The position numbers and the translations under genes were made by a program. From assembly GCF_005925325.1 (NCBI RefSeq), contig NZ_SRMP01000005.1, forward strand, positions 186,001 to 250,000: 64,000 nucleotides of DNA, written 5' to 3'. Positions 33,872 to 43,542 of this stretch are shown in pieces. A model generated the notes under the pieces. That model ran no database searches, was not told the origin of the DNA, and saw only the letters and a list, made by a program, of their open reading frames with translations. Position 1 is the stretch's first letter, and each line of letters starts with the position of its first letter. The DNA is from Pedobacter helvus. Lineage in GTDB: Bacteria > Bacteroidota > Bacteroidia > Sphingobacteriales > Sphingobacteriaceae.

Positions 33872-36800
33872 CTATTGGTTAGCTGCATTATCTACGTAAT
33901 TGTAGTGGCTTGGTAAGCAAACAGTAGCCACCGTACCGATATTATCTTTTCCTGGGGCCACGCTAAAACTAGCAGCTTTGTTATCGTTTTGCAGATTAAT
34001 CATTTCAATACGTTCTTTAATGGATTTAATGCCCATCGATTTTTCTTTAACTCCTAAATGGCTTGGACTAGGTTTGGCAAATACAATGCCTTGACCATTA
34101 TCTGCTACGGTTATGCACAGCCCTTTATTTGTTTGCCGTATACTTACTTCTAAATGCGAATTAGGTTTGGGATCCGTAACAAGTCCATGTAAAATCGCAT
34201 TTTCAATTAAAGGTTGAATGAGCATCGGCGGTAGCAACAAACTTTTAAGGTCCAAATTTTCATCTACGCTAAAATTGAAACTGAAAACATGGTTATAGCG
34301 CATCGCTTCTAGCTCCGTATATAAAATCAATGCTTTCCATTCTTTATCTGCAGCTATTAAACTTTTGGTAGAATTTTCTAAGATCAACCTACTTAGCGAA
34401 GCAAATTTTTGTACCAATTTGGAGGCTGTCCGTTTATCATTATCCATAATATACGACTCGATAGAATTGAGTACGTTGAAAATGAAATGTGGGTTCATTT
34501 GGGATCTGATGGCTTTAAGCTCACTTTCCGAAAGCCGCTGCTCAAATAAATACTGATTGCGGATAAAAGCTATTCTTCTTCGCAATAAAAGTACTACGAT
34601 GAAGATGGTTATCGCTATGCATAGCATGATGAACCAACTTTTTTCATACCAGTAAGGCAAAACGGTGATGAGCAACTTCTCTTCTTGGCTAAACACCTCG
34701 TCGTTATTACAACCTTTAATGTAAAGCACATATTTGCCATGAGGCATGCTCCCCAAAGCAATGTCTCCATTTTTAACTTGCTGCCATGTCGCATCGGTTC
34801 CCACTTTATAGAAATATTTGTTTTCTTGGGGTGCCGTATAGCTATTAATTGCAAAGTGAATATTCACAATTTTTGTCCCAGCTTTAAGCGTAGTCGACTT
34901 TTGACCACTTTGTTTTTGTAGTTGTTTTTCTTGCCCATCTGCACTCACATCCATCAAAATTATACGTGGCACTGCGGTGTTAGATTTGATGTTGTAAGGA
35001 TTAAACCTGGTAACGTAACCGCTGTAACTCAGCAGAAAGTTTCCCGTTTTCTCAATCTCAAAAAATCCATGCCCTTCATACTGAAAGGGTAGGCCATTAT
35101 TGTAATTAAAATAGGTGAAGCTTTTTCTTCTATCGTACTTGATAATTCCCTGCTGCGATGGAATCCATAAATTTCCAAGTGTATCTATCAGCACTCTTTT
35201 TAGGTAATTTTCTGGTAAACCCATTTGATCATCAATTAAAAAACCAGTTTTGCTTGTCTTGCTGATCTTTAATAGCCCTACGTCCGAAGCAGCCCAAATT
35301 ACATTTTCTTGATCTTGGGCAATATCAGTAACCCAACTTACTTCTCGTAATTTTCCGGCTGCATCTTTAATAACAATTTTATTGAACGTATCTTTTGAGG
35401 GATTGTAAAGGCTAATTCCTTTGGTAGCTCCAACCCAAAAATCACCTTGCCTGTCTATCAAACATGAAAAAACAGAACCATCTATGTTTTTGCCATCTGG
35501 CGGATAATGCTTAATAAATTTCTCCGTATGTGGATCGAAAACGTAGATGCCATTTTTTCTTGCCCTTATCCAAAATTTCCCATCTTTCCTTTTGTATAGC
35601 TTCGATATAAAAAGATTATCCTTAACACTCAAATCTAACGGTGGGAAAAATATTTTATAGTTATTTCCTGTTTTTTTAACTAATCCAGAATCGGTACTAA
35701 ACCAAAAGTTGTTTTCACTATCGCGATAAATACTGCTTATGGATTTGCTAAGCGGACTTTTCGAGTTTTCTGGAATTTGCTGAATGTGCGATAACAGTTT
35801 CCAACTTTTATCAAATACGTAGATCCCTTTGGCGTAGTAACAGGTAATATAAAATCGATCTATTGTTTCTAACATATTATTGGGTATACCCAGTAATTTT
35901 GGATTGGTAAATTTGGCCTGTTGATAAACAGGTATATTCTCAAAATTTTGATAATTTGGATCGATGATGCTGATGCCATTATCTGTTGAAAGCCATAACC
36001 TATTTTGTCGATCTTTAGCTAAATGAAAAATTTGGAAAGCATTTAAAGATGATGGATTTAATTCGTTAGAAACATATTTCTTCAGCTCGTTGTTTTTGAG
36101 GTTTTTTAATATCAAACCTCCATTTGCGGCAATACAGAGCCAATTTTGATTTGAATTGTCTGTCCATTCTGTAATACTGTTTACCCTAATGCTTGGTCCG
36201 TTTATTGGAATTTTTACTGATTTGATGATATTATCTTTTTGGAAATATCGAAGCCCATTACCAGCTTCGCCCATATAAATAGTACCACTAGTGGTTTGAT
36301 AGAGTGCAAGAATTTGGTCTTGTTCAGCATGATAGTTTACCGTTTTATTCTTCTGATCGATAAGGTACAAGCCATTTTCTCCCAATGCCCACAACCTTTT
36401 TTCTTGGTCCTCTGCTATCTGTTGAAAAGCACTTGGCTCTTGTTTAATACCTTTTACAAGCGTTACATAATTTGTAAAACGATTTTTCTTATAGTCGAAC
36501 AGCTGAACGCCTGCGGCCGTAGCCAACCATAAATTACCTTTGCTATCTATAAAAGGCGTGCAATTCTCATCGGCAGCTAAACTATTTTTATTGGTAGGAT
36601 GATGGAAAAAGTTGGTAGCTTTCCCTGTTATTGGATTAAAACGAGCAAGCCCTTTAAATGTTCCCAACCAAAGTTGCCCTTCTTTATCTGCAACGATGTT
36701 AATTAAGGCATCATTACAAATTGTAGTATGATCACTGGCTTCATGTTTAAATTCTTTAACTCCTGTACCATCATAACGGTTTAAACCTTTACCGGTAGCT

Positions 36801-36964
36801 ATCCAAATGATACCATTTTTGTCTTCGTAAGTACATCTCACTGCGTTGGTGCTTAAACCATCTCTTACCGTAATTTGGTTGAACTTTAAATTAGGAAAAG
36901 ACTGGCCAATAACGGTGAATGCGCTTAGTATAAGCAATACATATGTGGCAATCCACCTTTTCAT
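33872..36964 (-). CDS. Propeller-sensor LytS-type histidine kinase
   Basis: A 1030-residue membrane sensor kinase. A signal peptide (about 1-20) is followed by many two-component-regulator propeller repeats (for example NGIIWIATGKGLNRYDG, GQLWLGTFKGLARFNP, GNLWLATAAGVQLFD, FWVGATKGISLYNP) over about 25-670, then a Y_Y_Y-type beta domain, one membrane span (about 785-805), and a cytoplasmic LytS/YehU-type kinase: NPHFIFNVLNSIESYI holds the phosphorylatable His, and VADNGQGI the ATP-binding N box. Such sensors usually read periplasmic glycan or envelope signals. No receiver or DNA-binding domain is fused, so a separate response regulator is needed; the LytTR regulator at 44829 is a candidate. 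The catalytic half is nearly the same as in the next kinase. Confidence 0.95.
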   Translation of the reverse strand: MKRWIATYVLLILSAFTVIGQSFPNLKFNQITVRDGLSTNAVRCTYEDKNGIIWIATGKGLNRYDGTGVKEFKHEASDHTTICNDALINIVADKEGQLWLGTFKGLARFNPITGKATNFFHHPTNKNSLAADENCTPFIDSKGNLWLATAAGVQLFDYKKNRFTNYVTLVKGIKQEPSAFQQIAEDQEKRLWALGENGLYLIDQKNKTVNYHAEQDQILALYQTTSGTIYMGEAGNGLRYFQKDNIIKSVKIPINGPSIRVNSITEWTDNSNQNWLCIAANGGLILKNLKNNELKKYVSNELNPSSLNAFQIFHLAKDRQNRLWLSTDNGISIIDPNYQNFENIPVYQQAKFTNPKLLGIPNNMLETIDRFYITCYYAKGIYVFDKSWKLLSHIQQIPENSKSPLSKSISSIYRDSENNFWFSTDSGLVKKTGNNYKIFFPPLDLSVKDNLFISKLYKRKDGKFWIRARKNGIYVFDPHTEKFIKHYPPDGKNIDGSVFSCLIDRQGDFWVGATKGISLYNPSKDTFNKIVIKDAAGKLREVSWVTDIAQDQENVIWAASDVGLLKISKTSKTGFLIDDQMGLPENYLKRVLIDTLGNLWIPSQQGIIKYDRRKSFTYFNYNNGLPFQYEGHGFFEIEKTGNFLLSYSGYVTRFNPYNIKSNTAVPRIILMDVSADGQEKQLQKQSGQKSTTLKAGTKIVNIHFAINSYTAPQENKYFYKVGTDATWQQVKNGDIALGSMPHGKYVLYIKGCNNDEVFSQEEKLLITVLPYWYEKSWFIMLCIAITIFIVVLLLRRRIAFIRNQYLFEQRLSESELKAIRSQMNPHFIFNVLNSIESYIMDNDKRTASKLVQKFASLSRLILENSTKSLIAADKEWKALILYTELEAMRYNHVFSFNFSVDENLDLKSLLLPPMLIQPLIENAILHGLVTDPKPNSHLEVSIRQTNKGLCITVADNGQGIVFAKPSPSHLGVKEKSMGIKSIKERIEMINLQNDNKAASFSVAPGKDNIGTVATVCLPSHYNYVDNAANQ

Positions 36965-37063
36965 ATTAAGCAGGGCGATAGATGTATAGATAAAATGAAT
37001 CTAACTCTTTTTCTTTGGAAATGCAATTATCTAGTTTGTTATCAAAGGTTTAAACTGTGATTT

Positions 37064-39133
37064 TTAAGCAACAGCGTTGTCGAAATTAGGTAGAAAGATA
37101 GTGGCGAAAGTACCTTCGCCATCCGTTCTTGGCATAATTTGAAAACTTGCTAAATAGTTGTTTCCTTGGGCATTTATCATGGCAATTCTTTCCTTTATAG
37201 AGGCTAAACCCATAGATTTTTCTTTAACTCCAGTTTTTGTTTTCTTTTTTGGGTCAGGGTCTAGGCCGTTTCCATTATCTGCTACAGTAATATTAATTCC
37301 CTGTTCATGTTTTTTAAGTTGCACCTCCAAATGTGCTCCAGGTTTTGGGTTCACAATTAAGCCATGTAAAATCGCATTTTCAATTAAAGGCTGAATGAGC
37401 ATTGGCGGCAGAAGCAACGTTCTTAGTTCTAGGCTTTCATCAGCATCAAAATTAAAACTGAAGGAATTATTGTACCGCATGGCCTCCAGTTCGGTATATA
37501 ATTTTAAAGCCTTCCATTCTCTATCAGCCGTAACCAAACTTTTGGTAGAGTTTTCTAAAATCAGCCTACTTAGAGATGCAAATTTTTGTATTAATCTTGA
37601 AGCCGTATATTTATCGTTATCCATAATATAGGCTTCTATGGAATTGAGCACATTGAAAATAAAATGGGGGTTCATCTGCGATCGGATCGCCTTAAGTTCG
37701 CTTTCGAACAATTTACTTTGGTGCAGCAATTCTTTTGCTTGTTCTTCAGCTTCTCTTTTCTGCAGTTTATTTTTCAATCTCAATTGACCAATTCGGTATC
37801 GATTTAAAAAAAATATCAACACCGAACTTACCAGCACAAGTACCAAACCAGCATAAAGATAAATTTGTTGCGTTTTAATTTTTGCTAATTCCTGTTGCTG
37901 TTTGTAATGGTCTTCTTTCTTTTGAAATGCAAACTGAGCCTCGAGTGTGGCTATTTTGTTCTTGCTTTCTTGCGAGTATAAAGAATCATCAATTTTTTTG
38001 GAGATTTTAATATTGGCAAGTGCATTTTTAAAATCTCCCTTGTGTTCTTGTAAGGTTGCCAAGTTACCCGAAAAGTAACTGATGTTGCTTGGTTCTCCAG
38101 TTTCTTTACTAATACGGATAGCTTTATTTAAATAAAAGACCGCTCTATTGTAAATCGAATCGTAATTATTGGGTACTACTGCGTTTTTTCTGAATTTGTC
38201 TTTGGTTTTATTAATGTAAATATCAGCATAGGTACCCCCAATATTGCCAATATCTGTAATAGAACTACTCGAATTAGGATTGGTTTCATTATGTAGTTTT
38301 TGAGCTTGAAACAAATAATTAAGCTTGGTGATTTTATCCCCATCATTTATAACAGCTAAAAGACCCAGCACATTAGCCTGGCCAACTTTTTCGTCTAATT
38401 CTCTGAACAAAGGCAAACTTCTCAATGCAAAAGCACTTGCCTTTTGTAGCTCGTTATTGCTAAAGTAAACAGTGGCAATTATGTATCCTGATTGTGCAAT
38501 TCCATGATTGTCTTTCAGTTTTTTATATTTCTCATGACCTTTTAGGGCGTAATTAAGTGCAAGTTTATGGTTCTTTTGTGTGATATATACGTTGGCGATA
38601 TTGCCGTAAATTAAGGCCGTATATGGATCAAATTTTATCTCTCTTGTTATTTTTAATGCTCTAAAATAATTGCTTAAAGCTTCAGAACCTCTTCCTAAAT
38701 TTTCGTAAATCACGGCAATATTAATTAAGCAGCTGGCTTCTCCTCTCGGATAGTTGATTTCGTAATTTATGGTTAGTGCTTTCTTTAGGTAAGAAAGTGC
38801 CTTATTGTATTCACCTTGTGAAGAATAAACACTACCATACATATCATACATGGCCGAAATTCCTTTTTTCCAGCTTATTTTTTGTGCATTTGCGAGCCCC
38901 ATTTTTGTATAATGTAAACATGAGTCTGTATCTATATTCCTATAGGTCGCTGCGATTCGATAAACGATCTTAATTTGTGCGGTATCTAGCGCTTGCGATG
39001 GTTTTAATAAATTCTTCATTGAATCTATTGCAGCAATGCCTTGTTTTTGAGCTAGAGCAGTTCTGGGAACTAAACTAACAAGGATATAGAATATGATAGG
39101 TTTAGCTATCAATTGATATGTTTTTATCTTCAT
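37064..39133 (-). CDS. TPR-sensor LytS-type histidine kinase
   Basis: A 689-residue sensor kinase. An N-terminal signal or anchor segment (about 8-28) is followed by five or more tetratricopeptide repeats (for example YNKALSYLKKALTINYEI, GRGSEALSNYFRALKITREI, HKLALNYALKGHEKYKKL) over about 75-400, a coiled-coil stretch, a membrane span (about 418-445), and a LytS/YehU-type kinase domain with MNPHFIFNVLNSIEAYIMDND and an ATP-binding VADNGNGL. The kinase half is closely related to that of the neighbouring propeller kinase, 99 bases away on the same strand, so the pair looks like a tandem duplication with swapped sensors. Partner regulator not adjacent. Confidence 0.95.
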   Translation of the reverse strand: MKIKTYQLIAKPIIFYILVSLVPRTALAQKQGIAAIDSMKNLLKPSQALDTAQIKIVYRIAATYRNIDTDSCLHYTKMGLANAQKISWKKGISAMYDMYGSVYSSQGEYNKALSYLKKALTINYEINYPRGEASCLINIAVIYENLGRGSEALSNYFRALKITREIKFDPYTALIYGNIANVYITQKNHKLALNYALKGHEKYKKLKDNHGIAQSGYIIATVYFSNNELQKASAFALRSLPLFRELDEKVGQANVLGLLAVINDGDKITKLNYLFQAQKLHNETNPNSSSSITDIGNIGGTYADIYINKTKDKFRKNAVVPNNYDSIYNRAVFYLNKAIRISKETGEPSNISYFSGNLATLQEHKGDFKNALANIKISKKIDDSLYSQESKNKIATLEAQFAFQKKEDHYKQQQELAKIKTQQIYLYAGLVLVLVSSVLIFFLNRYRIGQLRLKNKLQKREAEEQAKELLHQSKLFESELKAIRSQMNPHFIFNVLNSIEAYIMDNDKYTASRLIQKFASLSRLILENSTKSLVTADREWKALKLYTELEAMRYNNSFSFNFDADESLELRTLLLPPMLIQPLIENAILHGLIVNPKPGAHLEVQLKKHEQGINITVADNGNGLDPDPKKKTKTGVKEKSMGLASIKERIAMINAQGNNYLASFQIMPRTDGEGTFATIFLPNFDNAVA

Positions 39134-39472
39134 GGAAGGGTATTCTTTTGTTGTTCAGAGATATGTGTCAAAATAACACATAAATATACCGAGTATCGTT
39201 AAGTTAAACTAACTCAAATTATACGCTCGCTCATTTACAATACCTTTTCGCTCAGCACTGTTATTATTCCGTAAAAAACGCCGCTTTTTTCTTTCAAATC
39301 AAGTTGGTGTATTGTTAATGAGCACCTTTGATCCTGATGTTTTTTATTCGGCTTCGCTCACCTTAGTCTCTCCTTCACTCATTCAATTATTGTATTCAAT
39401 CATTATGTAGAAAAGCTGATAATTAGGTTGATAAGTTTGGTTAAGAATAAATCGTGTACTAAATCTTTCGTC
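39134..39472. other. Non-coding gap between divergent kinase and lipoprotein genes
   Basis: About 340 AT-rich bases. CTCATT/CACTCATT words recur around 39359-39384 and again near 39740-39777. No gene, RNA or clear promoter was recognised. Confidence 0.4.
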
Positions 39473-39712
39473 ATGAAAAACGTTAAATTGCTATTCGTGT
39501 TTTTATTGCTAATAAGCTTTACAGCATGCAAAAAAGATAAACAAGTAGTTACCGACGATTTCAATCCTAGCCAATACTATCTCGCCAGAGAATATAAAAC
39601 GGGGCTCGGTTTTGGTACCACCAGTTATGTATATGCCTTTTTATCCAACGGTAAAGTTGTTCATTCTTATCTCGGCGGCTTTAATACACTCGGTTCCTTC
39701 GCTAAAAAATAG
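39473..39712 (+). CDS. Short lipoprotein, probably a truncated relative of the next gene
   Basis: A 79-residue predicted lipoprotein with a signal peptide and lipobox ISFTAC. The mature part (YLAREYKTGLGFGTTSYVYAFLSNGKVVHSYLGGFNTLGSFAKK) parallels the first third of the 225-residue lipoprotein at 39846 (ITWEAPTKTYTG...VLVLFENEGKVKMYSFASNTTPTQGSYTLTDD), ending where that protein continues with more beta strands. This makes truncation likely. It may still be expressed, since signal peptide and frame are intact. Confidence 0.55.
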   Translation: MKNVKLLFVFLLLISFTACKKDKQVVTDDFNPSQYYLAREYKTGLGFGTTSYVYAFLSNGKVVHSYLGGFNTLGSFAKK

Positions 39713-39845
39713 GAAGTTTATAATTGTCTGCTCATCCATAGCCTCATTCACTCATTAAAATTACCCATTCGCTCATTCTCGAAAAATCGCAACATAAAGA
39801 GTTGTTCATTTGGTTAACATTTTAGTTCAACAAGAAAATTTAGCA

Positions 39846-40523
39846 ATGAAAAATTTGAAAATATATCTGTCAATGATGTTGCTGTTAATAGTTGTTAGCT
39901 GCAAAAAGAACGATGAAGTAAATCCCGAAGAAACAAAAATTGATTTAACAGAACATTTTATTACTTGGGAGGCTCCAACTAAAACGTATACTGGAAACAG
40001 AATTTTCAACTGGCCAGTTTTAGTCTTATTCGAAAATGAAGGAAAAGTAAAGATGTACAGCTTTGCAAGCAATACAACTCCAACTCAGGGTTCTTACACC
40101 TTAACTGATGATCAATTAACAATAACCACCTCGGACCAAATTTTAGGATTTACAATTAAAGACGGGAGTATAATTGATAACAAAGGCTTTACCTATGAGA
40201 TTCAAAACGTGAAACTTCGCGAATTTCCAAGTACAAACCAATTTACAGGTAATTATAGTGGTATGTTAAATTCTTATATGGTTAATACTGCATTCCCATT
40301 TAGTTACTCTTTTAACCAAACACAGTTCGGAGAAGGTTACAACGGACAACCTCAGCTTGATTATGTGTTAAATCCTATTAATAATGTATTTGCCATATCT
40401 TCTATAAATAGTGTTGTGAGATATTTTCTCATGGTAGATGGCAAACTTACGATAGTTCGATTTAAAAGCGGAAGTACTAATGCCGAGTCCTTGTTGTATG
40501 GAACACTTTTTAAAGATCAATAA
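39846..40523 (+). CDS. Lipoprotein of unknown function
   Basis: A 225-residue predicted surface or periplasmic lipoprotein; start at 39846 gives a lipoprotein signal peptide with LIVVSC. The mature part is beta-rich (VLVLFENEGKVKMYSF; GSYTLTDDQLTITTSDQILGFTIKDG), resembling lipocalin-like or META-type domains found in Bacteroidota lipoproteins. It starts an operon-like run of secreted proteins (23 bases to the GH5-like gene). Not assigned to a named family. Confidence 0.7.
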   Translation: MKNLKIYLSMMLLLIVVSCKKNDEVNPEETKIDLTEHFITWEAPTKTYTGNRIFNWPVLVLFENEGKVKMYSFASNTTPTQGSYTLTDDQLTITTSDQILGFTIKDGSIIDNKGFTYEIQNVKLREFPSTNQFTGNYSGMLNSYMVNTAFPFSYSFNQTQFGEGYNGQPQLDYVLNPINNVFAISSINSVVRYFLMVDGKLTIVRFKSGSTNAESLLYGTLFKDQ

Positions 40524-40546
40524 TTATCATATTAAAACTTATAACC

Positions 40547-41602
40547 ATGAAAACATTAAAAATAAGTTTAGTCCTAATTTTTGCCATTACAATTTGTATA
40601 AGTTGCAAAAAGGATCGTAAAATACCAGATACAGATATCACCAAAGGTCTACACATCATAGATGGTAAATATCTGGCCGATAAATGCGGTAACAAAGTCG
40701 TACTACGAGGAGTAAATATGGGTAATGTTTATGCGGCAAACTTCGGTATAAAAGAAATCGAAGAAATTGCAAAAACTGGCGCCAACACCGTTCGTTTGGT
40801 ATTGACCCAACAATATCAAGATTGGAGTAATGGAGGTGCACTTACCAATTTGAGTGGAGCTAAAATAGAAACTGCTATTGCGGCTTGTTTGTCTAAAGGG
40901 ATGATACCTGTTCTAGAATTGCATGATTTCACAGGTACGGCTAATGTTGCTGCAGATTTGCCAAAGGCTACACAATGGTGGATCAAACCAGACATCAAGA
41001 ACACGTTAGCTAAATATCAGCAATCTATTATCCTAAACATTGCCAACGAACCCGATAACGGAAGCGCTTCTGATGCTAGTTATGCGGAAGCAAATATCAA
41101 CGCTGTTAAAGCATTACGAAATGCCGGCTATACTTGCCCAATAATGATTGATGCCTCTAACTGGGGAAAGGACCATGCATTCTTCTTATTTAAAGGACAA
41201 GCATTAATGGATGCCGATCCTTTGCATAACCTGATTTTTAGTGTGCATGCCTATTGGCCAACCAATGGTGCGTTTGGGAACTATTCTGATGCCAATATAG
41301 CATCGAATATGACTGCCCTTAAAAATACCGGTTTGCCAGTTGTATTGGGCGAATTGGCACATGCCGATATTCAAAATGGCCTAACCTATAACATTAATTA
41401 CAGATTACTGATGAAGCTTTGCCAAGATAACGAGTTTGGCTATATCGTTTGGTGGTGGGGCTTTAATAATAATCCTGGAGCCAATAACCAACTGAGCATG
41501 ACCAATGATGGCTTGTTCACTGGGTTGCAAAATGCAGGAAAGGTAATGGCTACCGACGATGTAAACAGCATCAAAAATACCTCGAAGAGAATTTGCCCAT
41601 AA
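40547..41602 (+). CDS. GH5-like glycoside hydrolase, lipoprotein
   Basis: Probable surface-anchored beta-glycanase of 351 residues. Lipoprotein signal peptide with Cys20 (ICISC). The TIM barrel shows GH5/cellulase landmarks: VVLRGVNMGN (50-60), ANTVRLVL (79-86), acid/base Glu168 in LNIANEPDN, SVHAYW with His234, nucleophile Glu269 in VVLGELAH, and IVWWWGFNNN. Subfamily, and thus whether it cuts mannan, cellulose or xylan, is not evident. The neighbourhood of small secreted proteins gives no substrate hint and no SusC/SusD pair is adjacent. About 300 residues for the barrel is normal. Confidence 0.88.
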   Translation: MKTLKISLVLIFAITICISCKKDRKIPDTDITKGLHIIDGKYLADKCGNKVVLRGVNMGNVYAANFGIKEIEEIAKTGANTVRLVLTQQYQDWSNGGALTNLSGAKIETAIAACLSKGMIPVLELHDFTGTANVAADLPKATQWWIKPDIKNTLAKYQQSIILNIANEPDNGSASDASYAEANINAVKALRNAGYTCPIMIDASNWGKDHAFFLFKGQALMDADPLHNLIFSVHAYWPTNGAFGNYSDANIASNMTALKNTGLPVVLGELAHADIQNGLTYNINYRLLMKLCQDNEFGYIVWWWGFNNNPGANNQLSMTNDGLFTGLQNAGKVMATDDVNSIKNTSKRICP

Positions 41603-41615
41603 TACCCTAAATCCT

Positions 41616-42036
41616 GTGAAAAAGCTAATGTTATTAAGTTTCCTGCTTGTGTTCATTGCTGTTTTGGGAAATGCTCAAAAAACCAAAAACGAAGCTAAAG
41701 TGAATTTGCTGGGTTTGGCTATAGGTTTGCCAGATATCAGCTACGAGCGACTATTAAATGAGAAAATGGCCGTTGGTTTATCAACAGGAATGGGTTTTAA
41801 AAACGGAAAGCATTATCAAAACCAATATCGTTACGTGTTGCTTCCCTATTACAAATACTATTTTGGGAATAAGTATGCCAGCGGTTTTTTCCTATAGGCT
41901 CATGCATCAATAATATCGCTTAAAAAAGATCTAAAAGATGAATTTAATTTAAAGACGAGAAAAAATTTAAACCTTATTATGGTTTGCTATAGCTCTCGGT
42001 GTAAGAATTACAGTTTGGGCAGGCAAAAGATTTTAA
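41616..42036 (+). pseudogene. DUF3575-type outer-membrane protein, decayed
   Basis: The first 93 codons encode a signal peptide (VLGNAQ) and the start of a DUF3575-like barrel (KVNLLGLAIGLPDISYERLLNEKMAVGLSTGMG; LLPYYKYYFGNKYASGFFL), then a TAG at 41895-41897. Directly after the stop the same frame reads AHASIIS, where relatives read Glu-Ala/Gly-His-Ala-Ser, so TAG probably replaced GAG. Further on, a different frame carries FAIALGVRITVWAGKRF, which looks like the family's last strands, ending at 42036. At least one nonsense change and one frameshift are implied. Confidence 0.6.
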
Positions 42037-42072
42037 ACGGAAAATATTTTATCCAACTAAAACCAATCGGTT

Positions 42073-42732
42073 ATGAAGAAATTTAAAATATTTACAGCCT
42101 TACTTTTGTTGGTGGCCCTCATTGCTTGTAAAAAAAGCAATGATGCTGATACCACCACCTGCGCTGCGCCTACTTTACCAACTGTTACTGCAATTACAGC
42201 TACCACGGCCACATTGAACTGGGCACACACCAACACGCCTCTGCAATGGCAGATCAAATATGGTGCGCAGGGCTTTAATGTAAATAAGGCAGGGATAAGT
42301 ATTTTTACTCCAACAATACCTTATACACTCAATCCACCACTTACGCCCGCTACCAATTACGATTATTATGTACGTGCTGTATGTGCATCTGGCGATGCCA
42401 GTGAATGGTCGCCTGTAACTACTTTTACCACTTTGTCTGCTGCCTCTGTTACCTGTGCAGTACCCACTATGCCAACCACTTCTGCTATTACAGCAACCAC
42501 CGCTTTGCTTAATTGGACACAGCCCGGTACGCCGCTCCAATGGCAAATCAAATATGGTGTGCGAGGTTTTAACGTGAACACGGCAGGGACAAGTATTATT
42601 ACCTCCTCAAAACCTTATATGCTCAACCCGCCGCTTACGCCAGCAACTGCTTACGATTATTATGTACGTGCTATATGCGGTGCTGGAGACACAAGCGCTT
42701 GGTCGGCGGTTGCCACATTTACTACCAAGTAA
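42073..42732 (+). CDS. Lipoprotein with two tandem fibronectin type III domains
   Basis: A 219-residue lipoprotein (LVALIAC, Cys19) whose mature part is two FN3-like domains. The repeat unit is 98 residues: it begins at Cys30 (CAAPTLP) and again at Cys128 (CAVPTMP), and both copies carry ATTAxLNW, TPLQWQIKYG, GFNVN, NPPLTPATxYDYYVRAxC and W...TFTT. High identity also at DNA level (period 294 bases) points to recent duplication. Each copy has two Cys that could form a disulfide. Probably an adhesion or binding module at the surface. Confidence 0.8.
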   Translation: MKKFKIFTALLLLVALIACKKSNDADTTTCAAPTLPTVTAITATTATLNWAHTNTPLQWQIKYGAQGFNVNKAGISIFTPTIPYTLNPPLTPATNYDYYVRAVCASGDASEWSPVTTFTTLSAASVTCAVPTMPTTSAITATTALLNWTQPGTPLQWQIKYGVRGFNVNTAGTSIITSSKPYMLNPPLTPATAYDYYVRAICGAGDTSAWSAVATFTTK

Positions 42733-42839
42733 ACCTTTAATTTAAATAGTAAATCCTGTTAAGAAAAATGTAATACTTAAATAAAAAACATAGCTAAAGC
42801 AATCAAATCTCACATCTAATATTAAAAAAACAAATTATT

Positions 42840-43511
42840 ATGAAAAATTTATTTATCATTTCATTATGCTTTTTGAGCATAGGTTTTGTCGCCCAAGCGC
42901 AAACAAAAAAGCCAATTAAAAAAATAACTACCACGGGTAAAACAACGCCTGCAAAAACAACAACAAGTACAGCTAAAACAGCCGCAACCCCTACAACTAC
43001 CAAAGCAGCAACTAAGCCTGTAGAAACTGATGAAAAAACTGGGGTTAAACCTGCAAGTAAATCAACAAAGCAAACTAAATCAAATGCTGGAAATACAACT
43101 AGCTACAAAGCGGCCCTTGGTTTAAAATTTATCTACGGTGTTGCGCTTACCGGAAAAGTCTTCATCAAAGAAAACGCTGCATTGGAGGGTATTTTGAGAT
43201 ATAACGGTGCTGGTGGCTTGGGCAGCAACATTGCATTTACTGGCTTATACGAATATCATGCACCAATTAAAGGTATTGATGGTTTGCGTTGGTACCTTGG
43301 TGGTGGTGGTCATCTAAACCATTTCAGTTGGAAAGATAGCGATGCAGATGCCGTTACTACATTTGGTGTAGCAGGTGTTTTAGGTTTAGAATACAAATTT
43401 GCTAACCTACCATTGGCCATTAGTGCAGATTGGCAGCCTGCATATATTATTAGTAGTCCTTCTGGTTTCTCTGCAGAAAACGGTGGTATCGGTATTAAAT
43501 ACACTTTCTAA
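42840..43511 (+). CDS. Outer-membrane beta-barrel-like protein with Thr/Lys/Ala-rich linker
   Basis: A 223-residue exported protein. Signal peptide (FVAQAQ, about 1-21), then a low-complexity linker of about 65 residues rich in Thr, Lys and Ala, then a compact barrel-like domain of about 135 residues (AALGLKFIYGVALTGKVFI; LRWYLGGGGHLNHF; GVAGVLGLEYKFANLPLAISADWQPAYI) ending in the membrane-protein-type C terminus IGIKYTF. Function unknown. The linker may span peptidoglycan or the periplasm. Confidence 0.75.
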   Translation: MKNLFIISLCFLSIGFVAQAQTKKPIKKITTTGKTTPAKTTTSTAKTAATPTTTKAATKPVETDEKTGVKPASKSTKQTKSNAGNTTSYKAALGLKFIYGVALTGKVFIKENAALEGILRYNGAGGLGSNIAFTGLYEYHAPIKGIDGLRWYLGGGGHLNHFSWKDSDADAVTTFGVAGVLGLEYKFANLPLAISADWQPAYIISSPSGFSAENGGIGIKYTF

Positions 43512-43542
43512 ATTTTAGGGAAATAATTTAAGAAACAAGCAC

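Noticed and set aside
36239..36532. Plus-strand frame inside the propeller kinase gene
   Set aside because: It is antisense to a well-supported kinase gene and has no domain of its own.
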